A stretch of DNA of 64,000 nt. Origin: Terriglobus albidus. Its GTDB lineage: Bacteria; Acidobacteriota; Terriglobia; Terriglobales; Acidobacteriaceae. Of this stretch, positions 17,354 to 24,822 are shown piece by piece. The notes below the pieces were generated by a model. The model was not told the origin of the DNA, ran no database searches, and saw only the letters and a list, made by a program, of their open reading frames with translations. The position numbers and the translations under genes are program-made. The stretch is from contig NZ_JAGTAS010000025.1 of the NCBI RefSeq assembly GCF_025685425.1, forward strand, positions 1 through 64,000, in the 5' to 3' direction. The first letter of the stretch is position 1; each line of letters begins with the position of its first letter.

Positions 17354-18436
17354 ATGGTAGAGATGAGTGAGTTTGTGAACGTTGGTCTTATCGGTTATGG
17401 ATACGCTGGTCGTGTTCTACATGCTCCATTAATTCAGGCAGTTCCTGGTCTGCGTCTCACCACCGTCGCCTCTTCCAAAGGTGACCAGATCCGCGAGGCT
17501 TTGGGAGACGTCCGCGTCTGCACGCCGCAGGAGCTGATTGCCGACGAACAGATTGACCTGGTCGTCATTGCCACTCCCAACACCGAACACTTTCCGCTCG
17601 CGATGGCGGCGCTTGAGGCAGGCAAGCACGTTGTGGTCGACAAGCCGTTCACGCTCGATCTCGCCGAGGCAGAGAAGCTGCGCGCCGCTGCCCTTCGCAA
17701 AGACCGCATGCTCACCGTCTTCCATAATCGCCGCTGGGAGAGTGAGGTTCTCGCCATCCAGGAAGTGCTGCAACGAGGCATACTCGGCCGGATAGCGCAG
17801 TTTGACTGCCACATGAATCGCTACCGCCCCGTCGTCCGCAAGCGATGGAGAGAGGACGCCGGACCCGGCGCCGGACTCTGGTTCGATCTTGGTCCACACA
17901 TGATCGACATGGCGCTGCACTTCTTCGGCCTGCCCCAGCAGATCACGGCTTCGTTCGCGATCCTGCGTGAAGGCGGACAGACCGATGACTGGGCGCACGT
18001 CGTCCTCAGCTATCCGGACAAGCGCATCGTCCTCGAGGCCATGAACCTTGCTTCCGGTTCGCTGCCTCGTTCCATCCTTCATGGAACGCAAGGCACCTGG
18101 GTAAAGTATGGTCTCGATACGCAGGAGGCACAGTTGCAGGCCGGCATGTCTCCCCTTGACCCGGCCTTCGGTATTGATCCTGTACCCGCGGTCTTCTACG
18201 CCGGCACAGGCGAGACCGTGGAATTCGCCACGCCTCGCGGGAATCAATTGCCGTTTTATGAAGGCGTGCGCGACGCTATCCTGCATCGCAAACCCGCACC
18301 TGTCTCCTCGCGAGATGCCCTCGCGGTCATGGCCGTTCTTGAGACTACCTTCCGATCAGGCGAACAGCAGCGCACTTTGCCGCTTGAGTTCAAGCTGCCG
18401 CAGGAGCCGGAATGGGGTGAACCAGGACGCCAGTAG
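17354..18436 (+). CDS. Gfo/Idh/MocA family NAD(P)-dependent oxidoreductase
   Basis: A 360-residue sugar or cyclitol oxidoreductase. The Rossmann start is GLIGYGYAGRVLHAPLI, a form close to the YdgJ/IolU scyllo-inositol dehydrogenase group. The conserved lysine is in VVVDKPF (about 98) and the family histidine in DLGPHMIDMALH (about 180). Two in-frame ATGs (17354 and 17363) compete; GTAGAG before the second makes it a good alternative. A DUF1080 (3-keto-sugar hydrolase family) gene follows on the same strand. Oxidation of a sugar at C3 and cleavage of the keto-glycoside are a known pairing for these families, so the two may act together. Confidence 0.9.
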   Translation: MVEMSEFVNVGLIGYGYAGRVLHAPLIQAVPGLRLTTVASSKGDQIREALGDVRVCTPQELIADEQIDLVVIATPNTEHFPLAMAALEAGKHVVVDKPFTLDLAEAEKLRAAALRKDRMLTVFHNRRWESEVLAIQEVLQRGILGRIAQFDCHMNRYRPVVRKRWREDAGPGAGLWFDLGPHMIDMALHFFGLPQQITASFAILREGGQTDDWAHVVLSYPDKRIVLEAMNLASGSLPRSILHGTQGTWVKYGLDTQEAQLQAGMSPLDPAFGIDPVPAVFYAGTGETVEFATPRGNQLPFYEGVRDAILHRKPAPVSSRDALAVMAVLETTFRSGEQQRTLPLEFKLPQEPEWGEPGRQ

Positions 18437-18502
18437 AGGTTCATGCTTTCTTCAAAAAGCGCAGGTGACATATCAGGGCCGAAAAACGGTACACTCAAAC
18501 GC

Positions 18503-19450
18503 GTGAAAACGAAGATCCTGTTTGCATCTATCCTGGCGGCCGGACTGGCCTCCACCCTCACCGCGCAAGACGCCAAGGCATTTCTCGGCCGGTGGGATAT
18601 GACCGTTACCCCCGCCACCGGCAAGCCTTATCCGCAATGGATCGAGCTTACGGAGAACGGCGGCAAAATCGAAGGCCGCGTTCAGCCAAGGGGAGGCGGA
18701 TGGCATCCGATCTCGGACGCCCACATGGAGTCGGGCAAACTGATCGTGGCTGTGGGAGAAGCAACGAACTGGGAGCTCACCTCCCCCAGCGCGGGCAAGC
18801 TGACCGGCGTTGAGAAGCACGGCGCCACCGACGGCCCAGCGCTTGCCGGTGTGAAGGCGCCTTCGCTTGATCGGCCGATGCCAAAGAAGTGGACCAAGCC
18901 CAGGCCTCTGTTCGACGGCAAGGATCTGAAAGGCTGGGAGCCGATCGGAAACGTCGATAACAACAAGTGGGTCGCGCGCGATGGCGAGTTGGTAAACGAT
19001 AATCCGGAAGTTCCCGGTCAAAAGACCCACGGCGCAGCCAACATCATGACCACCGAGAAGTTCCAGGACTTCAAACTGCATATCGAAGTGAACTGCCCGG
19101 AAGGCGGCAACAGCGGCATCTATCTGCGCGGCCGTTATGAGGTACAGGTGGGTACCGAGGGTGGCAAGCTGCCATCGCATGAGATGGGCGCGATCTACAG
19201 CCATTATCCGCCGCCAGCCGGCTCAGAGCTTGGGCTTGGAAAGTGGACGGCCTTTGACATCACCCTGGTCGGCAGACATGTCACGGTTCTGCGCGACGGC
19301 AAGATGTACCATGACAACGTCGAGATTCCCGGCCCTACCGGAGGCGCTCTGGATAGCAATGAGGCCGACCCCGGACCGTTCTATCTGCAGGGCGATCACC
19401 ACGGCGTCATTCGATACCGCAACATCACCATCTCCGTTCCGGCGAAGTAA
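18503..19450 (+). CDS. Secreted DUF1080 / 3-keto-disaccharide hydrolase-family protein
   Basis: The family (PF06439) has a concanavalin-like fold and includes hydrolases of 3-keto-glycosides. From GTG 18503 a signal peptide is read (K-T-K-I-L-F-A-S-I-L-A-A-G-L-A-S, cleavage near TAQ-DA), giving 315 residues. An N-terminal small beta domain (about 28-120) precedes the DUF1080 domain, which starts with LFDGKDLKGW and contains GGNSGIYLRGRYEVQV and the closing HHGVIRYRNI. The frame is open to 18443, but that extension lacks a signal sequence. It lies 66 bases after the oxidoreductase. A long hairpin follows at 19475. Confidence 0.88.
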   Translation: MKTKILFASILAAGLASTLTAQDAKAFLGRWDMTVTPATGKPYPQWIELTENGGKIEGRVQPRGGGWHPISDAHMESGKLIVAVGEATNWELTSPSAGKLTGVEKHGATDGPALAGVKAPSLDRPMPKKWTKPRPLFDGKDLKGWEPIGNVDNNKWVARDGELVNDNPEVPGQKTHGAANIMTTEKFQDFKLHIEVNCPEGGNSGIYLRGRYEVQVGTEGGKLPSHEMGAIYSHYPPPAGSELGLGKWTAFDITLVGRHVTVLRDGKMYHDNVEIPGPTGGALDSNEADPGPFYLQGDHHGVIRYRNITISVPAK

Positions 19451-19474
19451 GGCCCTGTTCTGAAACGCACGGCT

Positions 19475-19517
19475 GCCGGCTGCCCTGCCAGTGATATCTA
19501 TCTGGCAGGTAGCCGGC
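19475..19517. terminator. Terminator-like hairpin after the DUF1080 gene
   Basis: Arms GCCGGCTGCCCTGCCAG and CTGGCAGGTAGCCGGC pair almost completely around a 10-base loop, 25 bases after the stop. A clear T-tract is missing, so it may be an RNA-stabilising end and not a classical intrinsic terminator. Confidence 0.55.
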
Positions 19518-19614
19518 TGATGCGTTTAAGCTGCCTCACAAGCAGTCGCGATTGATGCCGGAATAGCACCATAGACGTCCAAACCTGGAGAGCACTCAAG
19601 GAGAACCGAGCGCC

Positions 19615-20085
19615 ATGCAAACCTGGGCGATAGCCTTGCTCTTTGCATTTCTTTCATGCTCCAAAGCGTTGACGCAGGTCTCAGCAACCTTCTATCTGGA
19701 GAAAGACGTCATCAAGCCGGGACAGACGGCCATCGTTCACTTCAAAGTGACAAATTTAGGAGCATCTCCCTACCTGTTGGACACCACAGGCCTTCCCAAT
19801 CAACCGTCTTGCTCCGGTTATTTGTTCAAGGTCTTGCGTCAGCCAAGTTCTACCGCTAATCCAAATGGACCGCTGGCTAGCACCTGCGTCATCAATGGAC
19901 AGTTCCATCATGTGTCCATCGCTCCGGGGGTGACCTACGTTCAAGACCTCGATCTCAGCCTATATCTCGATCTTCGAGTCAGAGGAGAATATACGATCGA
20001 GGTGGCCCATCGTGCTGTGCCATGGTCGGGAGGTACTCATGATCTGGCGAATGCCAAAGCTGAGTTGAGCTTTCGTGTTGAATAG
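19615..20085 (+). CDS. Hypothetical secreted protein, Ig-like fold suspected
   Basis: A 156-residue exported protein. The signal peptide (A-I-A-L-L-F-A-F-L-S-C) contains a cysteine, but the cleavage site LTQ-VS fits signal peptidase I. The mature part runs as beta strands with K-P-G-Q-T-A-I-V-H-F-K-V-T-N-L-G, a pattern common in Ig-like and BsuPI-type domains. Two further cysteines (CSG and STCV) could form a disulfide. AAGGAGAACC is upstream of the ATG. No specific function can be given. Confidence 0.75.
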   Translation: MQTWAIALLFAFLSCSKALTQVSATFYLEKDVIKPGQTAIVHFKVTNLGASPYLLDTTGLPNQPSCSGYLFKVLRQPSSTANPNGPLASTCVINGQFHHVSIAPGVTYVQDLDLSLYLDLRVRGEYTIEVAHRAVPWSGGTHDLANAKAELSFRVE

Positions 20086-20120
20086 GCATCCGCGATGTGC
20101 TCGTTGCTCGGCATCCGTCA

Positions 20121-20480
20121 TCAATCGATAGGCTGCCAAAGCTCGATACGATTTCCTTCCGGATCGGTGACCCAGCCAAACTTTCCGAAATCGTAGCTCT
20201 CGCGCTTTGGATCGACGGTGACGCCCTCGGCCATCAAGCGATCGAGCACTCCATCAAGGTCATCCACTTGAAGATTCATCATCGCCTTCTGTACTGGAGG
20301 AAAGTACTCGTCCTCTTGCTTGAAGAAGGAGACGATCACCCGAGCCTGCTGCGTCGGCGCGGGAAATGAGAACGCTCCGTCCGCCTTCACCAGGCCGAGA
20401 TGCCGCTCATACCACTGATAGAGAGCCTTCGGATCATTCGCCCGCAAGAATGCTCCGCCAAAGCCGGTAATGGATGCCAT
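20121..20480 (-). CDS. VOC-family (glyoxalase-like) protein
   Basis: A 119-residue single vicinal-oxygen-chelate domain with two beta-alpha-beta-beta-beta modules: G-F-G-G-A-F-L-R-A-N-D-P then a helix Y-Q-W-Y-E-R-H-L-G, and a second half with M-N-L-Q-V-D-D-L-D. It closes with the family signature DPEGNRIELWQP, whose Glu is a usual metal ligand. The N-terminal ligand position is not an obvious His, so metal use is unclear. Members act in aldehyde detoxification, fosfomycin resistance or as ring-cleavage-like proteins. ATAGGAGA before the ATG sets the start. Confidence 0.85.
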   Translation of the reverse strand: MASITGFGGAFLRANDPKALYQWYERHLGLVKADGAFSFPAPTQQARVIVSFFKQEDEYFPPVQKAMMNLQVDDLDGVLDRLMAEGVTVDPKRESYDFGKFGWVTDPEGNRIELWQPID

Positions 20481-20573
20481 GCAGTCTCCTATGAGAAACG
20501 TTATCCATAGCTTACGTCTGGCGAATGACAGTGTACCGGATAGGTTAAGAATTTGAGGTATGCCCTACCAGCC

Positions 20574-20688
20574 TAGAGCATTTTCCCTGTTGCGGGGTAT
20601 CCCGGAAGAGGAGTGCAGCGGCGTTTTCATTGCGGAAACGCCCATGGATGCGGATACTTTGGACTACACCTACAGGGAAAATGCTCTA
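20574..20688. repeat. MITE-like palindromic element, copy 3
   Basis: Full-length copy with near-perfect ends TAGAGCATTTTCCCTGTTGC and TACAGGGAAAATGCTCTA. It lies 33 bases after the rightward-moving palindrome-free spacer between the VOC gene start (20480) and the GT2 gene start (20765), so it sits in their shared upstream region. Confidence 0.9.
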
Positions 20689-20764
20689 CTGACGTTGACA
20701 CTCCGGGGCAGGCTCTCGTCGAGACGTTCAGGCTGAGCGACAATAGCGTCGAAAGGATTTTCTT

Positions 20765-22021
20765 ATGGGCTCACCCACGATCGAACTTTCCATGATCGTG
20801 AAAAATGGCGGCAGCAGTCTGGAACGGTGTTTAAAGAGCGCACGCTCCATTGTGGATCGCATCGTCATCGGCGACACGGGATCTACCGACGACACCGCCG
20901 AGATTGCAAAGAGGTTTGGGGCTACGTGGATGCCCATTCCCTGGAATGAAGATTTCGCCGAAGCAAGGAACATGGTGCTGCAGCAGGCGACCTGTGACTG
21001 GATTCTTGTCCTTGACGCCGACGAGATGATGGACCCGCAGAGCGCCGAGCTTCTGAAGAAGCTGGTCGCAAAGACGGAGATGGCCGCCTTCGATGTGGTG
21101 CGATGGAATTACGTGCGGCAGGCCAATAGTCGAAGCGGCGCGGAAGGAGCCCTGGTAAATCCGCGCATTCTGCCGGAATCGGCTACCTTCCCTGCTTATG
21201 TCACCACCATCAATACCCGTCTCTTCCGCCGGAACCCTGAGGTCCGGTTCGAACGCCCGGTGCACGAGACGGTTGTCTATCGCGTGCAGGAGCTCGGTCT
21301 CCCCATTGGCCAGGCGCCCTTCGTCATTCATCACTTCGGGCTCGTCGACGATAACGAGAGCGTTCGCGATGCCAAGAACGCACTTTATCTGGAGATCAAC
21401 AGGCGACATTTTGAGGCTAATCCCGAAGACAGCAGAACGGCCTACGAACTGGGCTGGGCCGAGTTGGAGTTCTCCAAAGACCCGCAGCGAGCCCTGGACA
21501 TATTGATTCGGGCCATCCAGTTGGACGAGTCCAATATGGACGCCGTCATTCTGGGCGGGGTTTGCCTGCTGCGCATGCAGCGTTATGAAGACGCGATCCA
21601 ACTGCTCTCGCATGCCATGGCGAGGAATGTGACCAGCATCGTCCTGTACGAGACTTTGGGAGACGCTCGTCTGCACTTGCAGCAGTATGAGGAAGCCGCG
21701 CATGCCTACAGCACGGCTCGCAGGCAAGGCGGAGCGACCGCGCTGATTCTTGCGAAGTATGGAGTATGCCTGATTCATCTGGGCAAGACGCAGGAAGGAA
21801 TAGAGATTCTCCGTCAGGCCTGCTCGATGGAGCCCAAATACCCGGAGCTCCTGGATATTGTGATTGCCGGCGCTGTGGCGATGAACGAACTCGCCTTTGC
21901 CGCCGAGATCGCACAGCAACGCCTGGAACTTCCAGGGGCAACTGACCTGCATCGCTCGATTGCGGACTATTTAGAAGAGGAGAAGGAACAGCCAGGGATT
22001 TCCGCCTCGCCCGCCCCTTAG
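20765..22021 (+). CDS. Family 2 glycosyltransferase with C-terminal TPR repeats
   Basis: A 418-residue cytosolic or peripheral protein. The GT-A domain (about 1-200) starts L-S-M-I-V-K-N-G-G (the SunS/WcaA-like group), with GDTGSTDDT for nucleotide-sugar binding and the metal-binding LDADE motif. The C-terminal half (about 205-400) is a set of helical repeats of about 34 residues, read as tetratricopeptide repeats. Such fusions transfer sugars to proteins or cell-surface glycans; acceptor unknown. AAAGGA lies before the ATG. A MITE-like copy lies 76 bases upstream. Confidence 0.9.
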   Translation: MGSPTIELSMIVKNGGSSLERCLKSARSIVDRIVIGDTGSTDDTAEIAKRFGATWMPIPWNEDFAEARNMVLQQATCDWILVLDADEMMDPQSAELLKKLVAKTEMAAFDVVRWNYVRQANSRSGAEGALVNPRILPESATFPAYVTTINTRLFRRNPEVRFERPVHETVVYRVQELGLPIGQAPFVIHHFGLVDDNESVRDAKNALYLEINRRHFEANPEDSRTAYELGWAELEFSKDPQRALDILIRAIQLDESNMDAVILGGVCLLRMQRYEDAIQLLSHAMARNVTSIVLYETLGDARLHLQQYEEAAHAYSTARRQGGATALILAKYGVCLIHLGKTQEGIEILRQACSMEPKYPELLDIVIAGAVAMNELAFAAEIAQQRLELPGATDLHRSIADYLEEEKEQPGISASPAP

Positions 22022-22087
22022 GCACATGGGGCAGCACATCTTGCTCTGTCCGCATCTGAAATTGCTACAGAACGGAGGACGATTGAG

Positions 22088-22333
22088 ATGACCACAGCAG
22101 ACCGCGTCAAGCATGCAATAGCCATTACCCTGATCGGCGATGGAGTGGTTGCCGCATTGCATCCCAGGCACGACGCACAGTTCTGGAAGAAAGGACCTGC
22201 CGGCTGGCGGCGCTGCATGCGCTGGTGTCGGCGCCATCCTCGGGCAACCCGCATATTCGCCATCGCGCAGGCCGGCCTCGCAATCATGTGGGTCTTGCAT
22301 CACGAACGCGGAGCCAGGAGCCTCTTTGGCTGA
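22088..22333 (+). CDS. Small hypothetical protein with C-terminal hydrophobic segment
   Basis: An 81-residue protein with GGAGGA well placed before its ATG, which favours this frame over the overlapping leftward ORF. It reads as a short helix, the motif A-L-H-P-R-H-D-A-Q-F-W-K-K-G-P, a basic stretch R-R-C-M-R-W-C-R-R-H-P-R, then a hydrophobic helix (A-I-A-Q-A-G-L-A-I-M-W-V-L). The 'R/HPR...W..GP..W...HPR' layout is shared by small acidobacterial membrane-associated proteins as far as I recall. No function known. Confidence 0.6.
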   Translation: MTTADRVKHAIAITLIGDGVVAALHPRHDAQFWKKGPAGWRRCMRWCRRHPRATRIFAIAQAGLAIMWVLHHERGARSLFG

Positions 22334-22387
22334 CCCTTGCGGAATGATGTTCGTTAGAAATCCGAAAGGTGGGGCACTTGGGAGATA

Positions 22388-22652
22388 AGCGCTGAAGGCG
22401 CGTTCTATACCAGCCTGGGGCAACGCCCCAGGTTTTGATACCCACAAGATGTTAAAGGGCTGAAGGCCCGCTCTATATAAGAGTCTTTAATTCCATTTCG
22501 CACCGTTCATTGGTTGAAACTGTCTCGCTCAGAGAGATTGTGACATTGCGCGATTGGTGATTATAGGTCGGGCCTTCAGCCCTCTCACCGTTCCGCTGTC
22601 CGTTACCTGGGGCGTTGCCCCAGGCTGGTATAGAACGCGCCTTCAGCGCTTA
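22388..22652. repeat. Head-to-head pair of GAAGG-type palindromic repeats
   Basis: A forward unit (22388-22480) and a reverse unit (22560-22652) face each other across ~80 bases, making a 265-bp imperfect palindrome. Each unit has GCGCTGAAGGCGCG, the CCTGGGGCAACGCCCCAGG hairpin and GGGCTGAAGGCCCG. This fills the 388-base gap between the small ORF at 22088 and the VWFA gene; no gene is seen inside. Confidence 0.8.
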
Positions 22653-22721
22653 TTCTCGTTCTGCCAGGGTGTCCGCCTTGGGAACCGGCGAATTTGTTTG
22701 CTGAGACAAACGCTCACAGCG

Positions 22722-24818
22722 CTAACGCACCGCAAGGGTAGTCCGCCAAAAGTTGACTTTCCCGCCGCTTGGATCGATGACAGTCACCTGGCACTCGTAT
22801 TCGCCGGGTGTTCGGTCACGCAGAGGAATTGCGAACTCAAGAGCGGTCGTATTGAGTTGCCCAGCCCCTTTCGCAGCTTCTGTCGGCGTGCTCTCGAATA
22901 CCCTCTGTCCATCGCGATAAAGGCTCACCTGCGCAACGATCGGTGAAGCGCTTTTAGCGCGCGGCTTGTATGCCTGGAGATAGACAAACATGATCTGGTC
23001 TGTCTGAAAGACACGTGTGACGCTTGGAACCAGTGTCAAGCCGTTCTCAACGAGTGGGTGTTGCTCCGCCGCTTTTGCATTTCGTTTCTGCGCGTTGTAG
23101 ATCGCATCCTTCAGAGCGGTTCGCTGGCTGCTGAGGACTACGGAACTGATAGGCAGACGCTGGTCCTCCTTATCGAGGTTGGGAACCTCAAATGCCGTCT
23201 GATAGCTGCCGATCCGGCCCGTCTCATTATCGCGTGCAAGGAACTTGATGGTGTAGCGGCCGGGCAGCAGTGTGAAACCTGTGCTGTACACAATGGGATG
23301 GTGGGCGATCTCCGCGGCATCGGTGTCACTCAGCTTCGCGCTGACCTTGTCCCTCACGTTTGCGACCGTGGTACCCGAGCTGTCTTTGATTTCGCCAATG
23401 AAGTCAATAGTGGTTCGCTCTGCGCCGAAACGCTTTGCCAGTGCGAGCTCGCGCCCGGGGATCTTTACGGTCAATGGAATGAAGTATTCGGCATGGTTGA
23501 TCTGGAAGTAATCCAGCTCCATCGCAATCGTGAGGTCCGTAATCGGATCGGGGAGCATCAGTGCATCTTCAAGCTGACGCTCCTTATCGGCCACATTGAA
23601 CTGACTGAACTCTTTGTTCGCGTAGTAGCCCTGGCGGTAATCGAGATCGGCTTCAAGATTCTCGCGATTAAGCGCCACCTTCACATGACGGTACTTGCCA
23701 TCCTTTGCGGTATTGGTGGTGTAGTAGCCGATGATGTAGTAGCTGGAGATCGAGCGCTCTGCATTGCGGATGCCGCGACCAAGATCATTACTGTCCAGCA
23801 GCGCCTTACCGCCGGTGTCACCGGCAAGCGCGTACAGGGTGTCCTGCGACTGCTGCATCCGGTTTGTCATGGCTAGTGCCGAAGCCCCCGTATACATTTG
23901 CGATCCGCCGGAAGAGCCCTGCGTCGCATCCCCGAGCGGTGCACTGGCAACCAGACCGCGAGCATCGATCGGCCAGAACGAGACTCCGGCGCGAATGGCC
24001 GAGTTGACGGTGGCATGGAGCTGTGCCTGATTGTCCAGGCTGTTGAGCCGCAGTCCGCTCGCGAAATATACGAGGCACTTCTTCTCGCTCAGGCGGCCGA
24101 GCATGTTTGCCGCTGTCTGCAGCGCGGAGAGCTGGCGATCCGTATTGAAGATGTTGAACTCCGAATCGTCCTGACCAAAGGCCGAGCCGGAATCGGCTGC
24201 CGCGGCGTCGCCGCTCGTGGAGTTGTCATATCCCCGATCTTCTCCAACAGAGAGTGTGGCAAGGATGCTGAGGAGGCGCGTACGATCGGCGGTGAAGTCC
24301 TGCAAGACCTCCACCGATGAGCCCGCGTACCGGAGGATGGCAAACATGTCCTGCGGCTGCATCTCGGTGCGGATGAACTTCTCTGCCGCCGAGATGGCAC
24401 GATATTGATCTCCGGGATCCATCCCGGCCATGTCGAAGTAAAGCGCGAGAAGCCGCTTATCGCGATACTTGCCGCTGCCTTTCGGCTCGGGCTCAATCTC
24501 AAAGTGCGACAACTTGTTGTACGGCTTTACGTACGCAGGCGCCGGGCGCATTGCGACAGCCGTGGGCTCGGCCAATGCCTGATATTCAAAGACGCGAATA
24601 TTCTGCGGCGTACCGTTTTCTGTAACAGTGAAATCCTTCTGCGTGAGGCCGGAGACCGGATTGCCCTTCTTGTCCTTGACGGAGATGGTTTCGATGACAA
24701 GTTGCGATGACACTTTCAGAACGGTCACGCCGTCGCTGGTAGTAGACGCATTTTGCCCCACCTGCTGTGCCTGGGCAATCCACGAGAACAGCAATGCGGT
24801 AGCGATGATGAATCTCAT
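22722..24818 (-). CDS. Secreted VWFA-related protein (TIGR03436 type, acidobacterial)
   Basis: A 698-residue exported protein with a signal peptide (I-A-T-A-L-L-F-S-W-I-A-Q-A-QQ). Residues about 40-95 form a small beta domain (V-S-G-L-T-Q-K-D-F-T-V-T-E-N-G), followed by a von Willebrand A-like domain (about 125-390). The domain starts LLALYFDMAGMDPGDQ, a degenerate MIDAS where the usual DxSxS is DMAGM, so metal binding is doubtful. The C-terminal half is beta-rich with P-G-R-Y-T-I-K-F-L-A-R-D-N-E. Typical of the acidobacterial VWFA-related family; function unknown. Last gene of a three-gene operon (four bases after the TonB-like gene). Confidence 0.88.
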   Translation of the reverse strand: MRFIIATALLFSWIAQAQQVGQNASTTSDGVTVLKVSSQLVIETISVKDKKGNPVSGLTQKDFTVTENGTPQNIRVFEYQALAEPTAVAMRPAPAYVKPYNKLSHFEIEPEPKGSGKYRDKRLLALYFDMAGMDPGDQYRAISAAEKFIRTEMQPQDMFAILRYAGSSVEVLQDFTADRTRLLSILATLSVGEDRGYDNSTSGDAAAADSGSAFGQDDSEFNIFNTDRQLSALQTAANMLGRLSEKKCLVYFASGLRLNSLDNQAQLHATVNSAIRAGVSFWPIDARGLVASAPLGDATQGSSGGSQMYTGASALAMTNRMQQSQDTLYALAGDTGGKALLDSNDLGRGIRNAERSISSYYIIGYYTTNTAKDGKYRHVKVALNRENLEADLDYRQGYYANKEFSQFNVADKERQLEDALMLPDPITDLTIAMELDYFQINHAEYFIPLTVKIPGRELALAKRFGAERTTIDFIGEIKDSSGTTVANVRDKVSAKLSDTDAAEIAHHPIVYSTGFTLLPGRYTIKFLARDNETGRIGSYQTAFEVPNLDKEDQRLPISSVVLSSQRTALKDAIYNAQKRNAKAAEQHPLVENGLTLVPSVTRVFQTDQIMFVYLQAYKPRAKSASPIVAQVSLYRDGQRVFESTPTEAAKGAGQLNTTALEFAIPLRDRTPGEYECQVTVIDPSGGKVNFWRTTLAVR

Positions 24819-24822
24819 GGAA

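Noticed and set aside
20831-21952. A 373-codon leftward frame opposite the GT2 gene
   Set aside because: Antisense of a gene with intact GT-A motifs; no motif or start signal of its own.
22018-22287. Leftward 89-codon ORF overlapping the small gene at 22088
   Set aside because: The rightward frame has GGAGGA correctly placed and a sensible peptide; the leftward frame has neither.
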